Source: an alpha proteobacterium 3107 (GTDB taxonomy: Bacteria; Pseudomonadota; Alphaproteobacteria; Rhodobacterales; Rhodobacteraceae). Taken from it: DNA of 20,853 bases. The translations under genes were made by a program, and so were the position numbers. Shown here piece after piece: positions 15,217-20,853 of the stretch (position 1 is its first letter; each line of letters begins with the position of its first letter). The notes under the pieces are model-generated. The model was not told the DNA's origin and ran no database searches. It was given only the letters and a program-made list of their open reading frames with translations. The stretch lies in assembly GCA_001483205.1 (NCBI GenBank), contig JPPB01000125.1, forward strand, positions 1-20,853. The letters are read 5' to 3'.

Positions 15217-17431
15217 CCGCTGCACCCTGCTGCATACGGGTAAGGAAAGCGACGCCCTCGGCCATGTATTTCTCCCAGGGATCGGGGGAATTTACGGAAG
15301 GCACCCGCCCCCGTTCCTGCTTGAATGCCAGAGCGCGCTCCGCCAGAAAGCGGGCCTCTTCGTAGGTAAGCGGCATTTTCTTTGCCGAAATCACCGCAGC
15401 AATCTGTTTCAGGCTTTCCTCGCTCATTGCCTTTGCGAGAATGGCGTAGGCCTCGCTGAAAGGGTTGATCCGGTCGATCAGGTCAATGTCAAGCTCGCGC
15501 ACATCCATTGCAAATCTGCGCACCCCGTCGATCAGGGCGGTGTTTGTGCCTGCCTCACCCTCATCCGACGCCGAAAGAACGGTTTCCCTGGCTTTCTGGG
15601 TCAGGGTCAGGGCGGCGATGGCGTGCTGACGAACCGCCTCCTGATCGTTGTCATCAAGCCTGGGGTATTTGTCCCTGATGATCTTCCCCATGCGAACCTG
15701 CGTCAACTCTTCAGGCACAAGCTCCTCATCGAACAACCCCCGCTCGACTGCCGTCTTGTCCTGCACAAAGGCGGTGATGACCTCATTCAGGTCTTGCTGA
15801 CAGATGCGCCTGGCCTCTTTGCTCTTCGGCTCAACCAGCCCCTTGATCTCGATCTGAAACTGGCCGGTTTTGTCATTGAAACCGACATTCTCCCTTGCCG
15901 GGTCATAGCCGCCCTCGCCGTAATCGAACCCTTCAACCGGTCCGCCCTGCGCGCTTTTGGGGGTAAAATTGAAACGCGGGGCAAGCACCTGCTCCATCAA
16001 CAGACTGGCGGCAATGGCTTTCAGCGTGTCGTTCACCGCCTCGGTGACGGCCTCCTCAGACGCATCCGGCTCGGCAATCAGGTTGGTAAAGCGCGCGCGG
16101 GTCTTGCCCTCGGCATCACGGGTCGCCCGGCCAATGATCTGCACAATCTCGGTCAGGCTCGACCGATACCCCACCGTGAGCGCGTGCTCGCACCAGATCC
16201 AGTCAAAGCCTTCCTTGGCCATGCCAAGGGCGATGATAATGTCCACATGATCGCGGTTGTTCTTCTGGGCCGGGTCTCTGAGGGCCGCCAAAACCCTGTT
16301 CCGCTTGGCGGGGTCTGTATCATCAACCAGATCGGCGATTTTCAGAACACGCCCCCCGGCGGTCATCACACACTGAAAGCCGGTCTTCGGGTCTGTTTCC
16401 TGCCATTCCCCCAGGGCGTCAATGATATGCTCCACTTCCCGGTGCTTATCCCTGGTGCTTTCGCGGGAATTGACGTTCGGGATATGCAGGATCGTCTTCT
16501 TGCCGGGGTCAAGCACATCCAGAATGCTGTCGGCATAGGAACCCCCATAAAAGAAATACCCGATGTCAAGCGCCTTCAGATACTTATAGCCGTTCAACTG
16601 CTCGTAATAAGTATAGGTGACGGTCTCGAACTTCTGCTCATCCTCTGCGCTCAGAACCGGCTCCGCGTCGCCCCGGAAATAACTGCCGGTCATCGCCACC
16701 ACATGCACTCTGTTCCGGTCGATCAGCTCCCCCAGATGCCCGCCCAGCCTGTTATCCGGGTTGGCCGAAACATGGTGAAACTCATCCACCGCGATCAGCC
16801 GGTCATCGAATGCCCCCGCCCCGAACCGGTCCATGGCAAAGCGAAAGGTCGCATGGGTGCAGACCAGCACCCGATCATCGCTGTCAAGGAACGCCCCGAC
16901 CGCGGCAACCTTGCCGTCCTCTGTCCCCGGCGCATTGCACAGGTTCCGTTTCGGCGTGACCGTCCAATCCGCCCAGAACCCGAACCGGCTGAGCGGTTGA
17001 TCGTCAAAGCTCGCCCCGATGGACCGTTCGGGGACGGCAATAATCGCCTGCCTCAGCCCCTGATTTTCCAGCTTATCCAATGCGATGAACATCAGCGCGC
17101 GGGACTTGCCCGATGCGGGCGGCGATTTGATCAGCAGATATTGCTCGCCCCGCCGCTCATAGGCCCGTTCCTGCATGGGCCGCATCCCAAGCTCGTTCGA
17201 CGTGGCAGAGCGGCCATTCCGGGCATAGCTGACAGAGACAGAGGGAATATCACTGAAACCTCTGGGCTGGCCAGCGATGTTTGCCCCACGACCTGTTGCT
17301 GCCTGACCGCCGGGCAGGTGGAGTCTGGCGTTCGCGAAAAATGCCTCTGCCATCTCTGGAATGTCAGAGGTATCAATGTCTTCGTCTGTCATTGCGGCTA
17401 TTTCATCCAGCCGCCTTTTTGATATACTCAT
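15209..17431 (-). CDS. DEAD/DEAH-box (ResIII-like) helicase with N-terminal BrnA antitoxin segment
   Basis: The product is a 740-residue superfamily 2 ATPase: Q-motif-like GMRPMQERAYE at 82-92, Walker A PPASGKS at 104-110, DEFH at 216-219, TGS at 248-250 and motif VI QIIGRATRD at 431-439, then a long helical C-terminus. Residues 1-43 look like a separate protein. The sequence up to DEDIDTSDIPEM and FFANARLHLP matches the start of BrnA antitoxins, which normally continue into a ribbon-helix-helix DNA-binding half. Here the frame runs instead through a Gly-rich linker (about 43-80) into the helicase. The start at 17431 is fixed by AAGGAGG at 17439-17445, 7 nt upstream. It overlaps the end of brnT by 29 bp, as brnA usually does. 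The helicase assignment is firm. The antitoxin reading rests on about 40 residues plus the adjacent BrnT. Confidence 0.9.
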   Translation of the reverse strand: MSISKRRLDEIAAMTDEDIDTSDIPEMAEAFFANARLHLPGGQAATGRGANIAGQPRGFSDIPSVSVSYARNGRSATSNELGMRPMQERAYERRGEQYLLIKSPPASGKSRALMFIALDKLENQGLRQAIIAVPERSIGASFDDQPLSRFGFWADWTVTPKRNLCNAPGTEDGKVAAVGAFLDSDDRVLVCTHATFRFAMDRFGAGAFDDRLIAVDEFHHVSANPDNRLGGHLGELIDRNRVHVVAMTGSYFRGDAEPVLSAEDEQKFETVTYTYYEQLNGYKYLKALDIGYFFYGGSYADSILDVLDPGKKTILHIPNVNSRESTRDKHREVEHIIDALGEWQETDPKTGFQCVMTAGGRVLKIADLVDDTDPAKRNRVLAALRDPAQKNNRDHVDIIIALGMAKEGFDWIWCEHALTVGYRSSLTEIVQIIGRATRDAEGKTRARFTNLIAEPDASEEAVTEAVNDTLKAIAASLLMEQVLAPRFNFTPKSAQGGPVEGFDYGEGGYDPARENVGFNDKTGQFQIEIKGLVEPKSKEARRICQQDLNEVITAFVQDKTAVERGLFDEELVPEELTQVRMGKIIRDKYPRLDDNDQEAVRQHAIAALTLTQKARETVLSASDEGEAGTNTALIDGVRRFAMDVRELDIDLIDRINPFSEAYAILAKAMSEESLKQIAAVISAKKMPLTYEEARFLAERALAFKQERGRVPSVNSPDPWEKYMAEGVAFLTRMQQGAADG

Positions 17432-17684
17432 CGAAAAGCCTCCTTTCCTTCCTGTTGGCCTTTCGGGCATTGATGATCCGTGTGACACCCTGTCGTTTGG
17501 TATGGACAACACACAGAACGACTTCATTTTCGAGGCGACCAAGGCTGATTTCACGCTGCTCGCCATAGTCGCGTAGATCAGTGCCGGTCAGCACCGGTCC
17601 GTCAAAGATATGCCTTGCTTCTTCAAAGCGGATACGATGCTTTTCCATATTCCTGGCATTCTTTGCAGGATCCCATTCAAACAT
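17403..17684 (-). CDS. brnT: BrnT-family toxin (RelE-like ribonuclease fold)
   Basis: The 93-residue protein has the BrnT signatures in order: FEWDPAKNARNMEKH at the N-terminus, FEEARHIFDGP, GEQREISLGRL, VVLCVVHT and TRIINARKANRKERR near the end. BrnT is the toxin of the type II brnTA system, a RelE-like fold that inhibits translation and is neutralised by BrnA. Its ATG follows the methyltransferase stop directly (TGAATG), with GGTGGGG 8 nt upstream. Its last 29 bp overlap the next gene, whose N-terminus resembles BrnA. There is no free-standing brnA in the window, which is unusual. The full length and intact motifs suggest it is not decaying. Confidence 0.88.
   Translation of the reverse strand: MFEWDPAKNARNMEKHRIRFEEARHIFDGPVLTGTDLRDYGEQREISLGRLENEVVLCVVHTKRQGVTRIINARKANRKERRLFDEYIKKAAG
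17439..17445 (-). promoter_or_regulatory. ribosome binding site inside brnT setting the helicase start
   Basis: AAGGAGG lies within the 3' end of brnT and 7 nt upstream of the ATG at 17431. It is the best ribosome site in this operon. The longer in-frame extension upstream is brnT sequence in another frame, so translation of the helicase should begin with the BrnA-like segment. Confidence 0.8.
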
Positions 17685-20441
17685 TCAGGTATCCCCACCC
17701 CGTGTTACCATCCTTGTATACATCCCGAACAGCTTTTCCAACCGCTCGGTGTCATTGCGAAAGCGGCGGCCGATATAGATGCGTTCCAGCACCTCATCAT
17801 TGCGGTCATGGGCGGCGCGCAGGTTTTCGGGCATGGCACCGGCTTTGTAGAGATCGGCGATGGTGGCGGGGAAATGTGCTTCTCTGGCCAGCAGGATGTC
17901 TTCGGCGGCGCGGGTCAGATCGGCGCGGTTCTTTTCGGTCAGTTTGGGGACGGGGAAGGTGTTCCAACCGAGGGTGTTGGAATAATTGAATCGCGTCTCT
18001 AACTTCCCGCAAACGGCATCAACCCAAATAAGGTGAAATCTGGAAGACAAAATCGCCAAATTCCATATTGGGGCATCATATAAAGCAAAATTCCGATTTG
18101 TTACTGTTGCCGAGCTGTCAATGAGCCCAATTTGAAGCCACTCTCTCCTTTCAGATGAGACGGCAGGCACCACGATAGTGTGAGCTTTCCCGATATTCAT
18201 CTCGCGCATCTGGTGTGCGCGCCTTGCCATTTCATTCGCACCCTTGTCACGGCTGGCGAGGCGCATTTTCCGAACGCCCTCTATACGCGCCTTGATAGCG
18301 GGGATTTGCATCGCTTCCGCAAGATGCTGATCCCCGATCCACAGGCAATAACGCACAAGCCCGCGAATGAACTCTTTAGAGCCGTAAATCCGGCGAATGA
18401 AGCGGCGGCGTTGTTCAGGCGTCAGCGCCAGCGCCTCAACCTCATCACTGCTCAAAAGCAGATGGCCGCCGTCAACGGGCTTGTTGCCAAAGCTCATTTC
18501 AGCGCAGCCGTTCAGGGGCTTGCCGGCCTTCTGAACGATGACATTCGGCGCCGCCACCAGATAGGCATTGATGTTGTCCGCCTCTTTCATCATCGTCTCG
18601 CCCTGCTCATTCAGGGCAAAGAGCCTGCGCGTCGGGCCTGCACGGTTTGAAATGGCGATGATGGCGACAGTCACACCTGCATTATGGCTGGCAAGGTTGG
18701 CCCATTTGAACGATGTATGGGCAAAGCTGATTTCCTGCCCGGTGGCAAGGATCGGGGGCCAGAGGATCGGCACCTGTTGCCCCTGACAAATCGAATTGGT
18801 GGACACAAACGCCGCCGTGCATCGGGTGTGCAGGCCATAGTCGGCGGCCTTCATAAACCAGCCCGCCACGTAATCCAGCGACTTCCAGTTTTTGACCCGG
18901 CCCGCAAAGATGTGTTGCAGGTCTTCTTTCTGTTCACTGCCCTGCCAGGTAGAGCCAAGATAGGGCGGGTTGCCGCAGATATAGGTTTCGCCGCCCTCAT
19001 TCTCGAAATCGATCTGCGGCTTTTCCGACGGCGACATGAACAGGTCTTCGCCGCGCATATCCACCGTTTTGCCGGTCGGCGGGCAGATGCTCAGCCACTC
19101 CAGCCTGAGCGCATTGCCCTGGGTGATCCAGTTCTCGGCATCCAGCGGCAGAAATTCGGCCAGCGCCTCTTTCTGTCCGCGATGCAGCACGTCGCTCTGA
19201 TATTCGGCGATGATCAGCGCAAGGCGGGCGATCTCGGCGGGGAAATCACGCAGTTCAATGCCGCGAAAGTTGGTCAGCGGAATATCCGTGCGCCGGTTCG
19301 GTTCGTCACGCCGCCGGTTGATCTCGGCCTCGATGACGCGCATTTCCTTGTAGGCGATGACAAGGAAATTGCCCGATCCGCAGGCAGGGTCAAAGACGCG
19401 GATTTTGGCAATCCGGGCGCGCAGGTTGAGCAGTTTGCGGGTGTTGTCGCCCGCCGCCTCAAGCTGTGCGCGCAGATCATCAAGGAAGAGCGGGTTGAGC
19501 ACCTTGAGGATATTGGACACGGATGTGTAGTGCATCCCCAATGCGCCGCGTTCCTCATCATCGGCGATGGCCTGGATCATGGAGCCAAAGATGTCGGGGT
19601 TGATTTTGGTCCAGTCGAGGCTGCCGATGTGCAGCAGGTAAGAGCGCGCGGCCCTGGAAAAGCGCGGCACATCGGTGCGGCCCGAAAACAACCCGCCGTT
19701 CACATAGGGGAAGTCATTTGCCCAGCGGGGCAGTTTTGCGTCCGCGCGGTCGGTGGCGGGGGTTTTCATGGCGCGGAACAGTTCAGAGATGATCTGATGG
19801 GTGTCAGAGCTGTCGTTGGCGCTCATTTGACTGACGGTTTGGGTGAAGAGGTCTTTGCGGTTCAGGATCGAGGTGTCCTCGGCGAAAAAGCAAAAGATCA
19901 GCCGGGCCATGAAGCGGTTCATGTCATGGCGGCGGTCGGCGGTGCCCCAGTCGGGGTTGTGTTTCAGAAGTTCGATATAGAGTTTGTTGAGGCGGCCCGT
20001 GGCCCTGATGTCGAACGTGCTTTCGGTGATTTGTCTGACGGTGGAAATGCCCGCAAGGGGCAGGAAGGTGCCGAAATGGTCAGGGAAATCTGTGTAGTTG
20101 CAGGCGATGGTGTCGCCTGAGTTCAGGTTTTCGGCCTCCAGCGTCAGGCCATCGGTGGCGAGGATGAATTTGACCCGGTGGCGTTTGTGCGTGGTCGCGG
20201 GGCTGTTGCGCAGGGCGATGAGCGTTTCGGCCACCGCGCCCGGATTGCAGACCTTGATGTGGATGTTGTTGGTTTGCAGCACGCCGCCAAGGTCGGATTT
20301 GTTGGTTGACCCGGTGCGCAGGCGTTTGATCGTCGTCGCCCTGTTGCCGAAGGCCTCCAGGAAGGCGAACGGAAATTCGCCGGGGTCGAACGGTTGTTCG
20401 GCCAGGGCTGATATGGCTTCTTCAATCTCTACCGGGTTCAT
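17685..20441 (-). CDS. class I SAM-dependent DNA adenine methyltransferase (MmeI-like)
   Basis: The 918-residue protein has an N-terminal region of about 140 residues resembling the MmeI N-terminal domain, a helical spacer with ATGRLNKLYIELLK, the SAM motif FDPACGSGNF at 350-359 and the N6-adenine catalytic motif NPPY at 491-494, followed by a long target-recognition region. Type IIG enzymes of this group combine nuclease, methylation and recognition. Here I see no clear D...ExK nuclease motif in the N-terminus, so it may only methylate and recognise the site. The ATG at 20441 is preferred over a GTG at 20453 because GGAG lies 6 nt before it. It is the first gene of the operon and its stop abuts the brnT start, so self DNA can be protected before the effectors are made. 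The host site is not predictable from sequence. Confidence 0.88.
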   Translation of the reverse strand: MNPVEIEEAISALAEQPFDPGEFPFAFLEAFGNRATTIKRLRTGSTNKSDLGGVLQTNNIHIKVCNPGAVAETLIALRNSPATTHKRHRVKFILATDGLTLEAENLNSGDTIACNYTDFPDHFGTFLPLAGISTVRQITESTFDIRATGRLNKLYIELLKHNPDWGTADRRHDMNRFMARLIFCFFAEDTSILNRKDLFTQTVSQMSANDSSDTHQIISELFRAMKTPATDRADAKLPRWANDFPYVNGGLFSGRTDVPRFSRAARSYLLHIGSLDWTKINPDIFGSMIQAIADDEERGALGMHYTSVSNILKVLNPLFLDDLRAQLEAAGDNTRKLLNLRARIAKIRVFDPACGSGNFLVIAYKEMRVIEAEINRRRDEPNRRTDIPLTNFRGIELRDFPAEIARLALIIAEYQSDVLHRGQKEALAEFLPLDAENWITQGNALRLEWLSICPPTGKTVDMRGEDLFMSPSEKPQIDFENEGGETYICGNPPYLGSTWQGSEQKEDLQHIFAGRVKNWKSLDYVAGWFMKAADYGLHTRCTAAFVSTNSICQGQQVPILWPPILATGQEISFAHTSFKWANLASHNAGVTVAIIAISNRAGPTRRLFALNEQGETMMKEADNINAYLVAAPNVIVQKAGKPLNGCAEMSFGNKPVDGGHLLLSSDEVEALALTPEQRRRFIRRIYGSKEFIRGLVRYCLWIGDQHLAEAMQIPAIKARIEGVRKMRLASRDKGANEMARRAHQMREMNIGKAHTIVVPAVSSERREWLQIGLIDSSATVTNRNFALYDAPIWNLAILSSRFHLIWVDAVCGKLETRFNYSNTLGWNTFPVPKLTEKNRADLTRAAEDILLAREAHFPATIADLYKAGAMPENLRAAHDRNDEVLERIYIGRRFRNDTERLEKLFGMYTRMVTRGGDT

Positions 20442-20453
20442 CTGTTGCTCCAC

Positions 20454-20746
20454 GGGTTGGTGGTTTTGATCCCGTATCCTGCAATATCTACCCGAATTAT
20501 GGATAAGCGACGACCTTCATTTTGACTTTCTGCTCTGCGGGCATGTAAGCGGTGGGGCAGGGCAGGATATGGGCGAATGCGTTTGTCGGGGAGCGGTGTC
20601 TTGTGTGCTCAATGTTCCGACGAATACCAGTGATCAGGCGCAGGCCTTGCCAGCACAGCCGGGCGAAGGAGCATCGGCGACCAAATTGTCCCGCCCGGCT
20701 GAGCCAATATGCAGAGGTCTTCATATGATATTGGTGGGGCGGTGCC
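20454..20746. other. intergenic leader of the methyltransferase operon
   Basis: No convincing gene is visible in this 293-bp gap. A 75-codon minus-strand frame covers part of it but is Arg/Cys-rich with no recognisable family and no ribosome site. A CATAAT at 20496-20501 (minus strand) is a possible -10 element, but no good -35 accompanies it. The operon promoter should lie here because the next gene upstream has its own likely terminator. Confidence 0.4.
20656..20701 (-). terminator. 10-bp inverted repeat after the outer-membrane protein gene
   Basis: CAGCCGGGCG at 20656-20665 is the exact reverse complement of CGCCCGGCTG at 20692-20701. The spacer is 26 nt and the repeat begins 46 bp past the stop of the minus-strand gene. 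The stem is GC-rich but the loop is long and no T-tract follows, so a terminator is plausible but not certain. Confidence 0.35.
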
Positions 20747-20853
20747 CTAGAATCTGAAGTTGATGGAGACGCCTGCGGTGTAGGTCTGCTGATCCCCGGA
20801 CAGGCCGATACCGTCGGCGGCCCCGAAAAACTCGGCGCTGAGGCCGCCGTCGA
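20747..20853 (-). CDS. outer-membrane beta-barrel protein, C-terminal fragment
   Basis: The last 34 residues of a protein that continues beyond the right edge are visible, ending YTAGVSINFRF and a TAG at 20747-20749. Alternating hydrophobic residues with a terminal Phe are the C-terminal beta-strand signal recognised by the BAM assembly machinery in porins and related barrels. The preceding Gly/Asp-rich stretch fits an extracellular loop. This supports a Gram-negative host. The specific family cannot be told from the fragment, and it appears unrelated to the defence operon. Confidence 0.7.
   Translation of the reverse strand, partial: DGGLSAEFFGAADGIGLSGDQQTYTAGVSINFRF

Noticed and set aside
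15110..17422. 770-codon plus-strand frame opposite the helicase
   Set aside because: The minus strand carries all helicase motifs in order. The plus-strand product has no recognisable domain.
17432..17566. 45-codon upstream extension of the helicase
   Set aside because: It is brnT sequence read in another frame. The ATG at 17431 has a strong ribosome site and begins the BrnA-like segment.
18684..20120. 478-codon plus-strand frame opposite the methyltransferase
   Set aside because: Antisense to the SAM and NPPY motifs; Gly/Ala/Val/Arg-rich shadow composition.
20497..20724. 75-codon minus-strand ORF in the right intergenic gap
   Set aside because: No family likeness, no ribosome site, composition unlike the neighbours, and it spans a GC-rich inverted repeat.
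1..20853. CRISPR arrays, insertion sequences, tRNA or rRNA genes
   Set aside because: No regularly spaced direct repeats, transposase motifs or cloverleaf sequences were seen on either strand by reading.

Overview
The window looks like a stretch of a GC-rich Gram-negative genome, most likely an alphaproteobacterium of the Rhodobacterales type. The basis is base composition and codon use, long antisense shadow frames, an outer-membrane beta-barrel C-terminus ending in Phe at the right edge, and the style of the small metabolic genes at the left. The lineage is an inference.

Left part (1-2010): a compact plus-strand metabolic operon. It holds a short cobalamin-independent methionine-synthase-like protein (zinc ligands visible), a 21-codon ORF that looks like the surviving 5' end of an alpha/beta hydrolase gene, and an RraA/HMG-aldolase-like protein. 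The three are chained by TGATG and TAATG overlaps.

Middle part (2199-13888): a polyketide locus. A 3423-residue type I PKS carries one complete highly reducing, C-methylating module (KS-AT-DH-cMT-ER-KR-ACP). This is followed by a second KS with an intact Cys-His-His triad and a shrunken AT without its catalytic Ser. The protein then ends, with no second ACP and no thioesterase. Converging on it from the minus strand are a freestanding acyl carrier protein and an alpha/beta hydrolase. These could supply the missing carrier and the release step. A good minus-strand promoter with a perfect TATAAT lies upstream of the ACP gene.

Right part (14074-20441): a minus-strand four-gene operon that resembles a restriction-modification or phage-defence island. 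In transcription order it encodes an MmeI-like DNA adenine methyltransferase, a BrnT toxin, a DEAD/DEAH helicase whose N-terminus is the first ~43 residues of a BrnA antitoxin, and a GIY-YIG nuclease-family protein. Every junction is a direct abutment or an overlap. The antitoxin appears to have lost its DNA-binding half and to have become the N-terminal tag of the restriction helicase. The toxin would then be physically tied to the DNA-scanning motor. I know of no named defence system with this arrangement, and it is the strongest candidate for something undescribed in the window. Upstream of it, a 293-bp gap precedes the 3' end of an outer-membrane beta-barrel gene on the minus strand.
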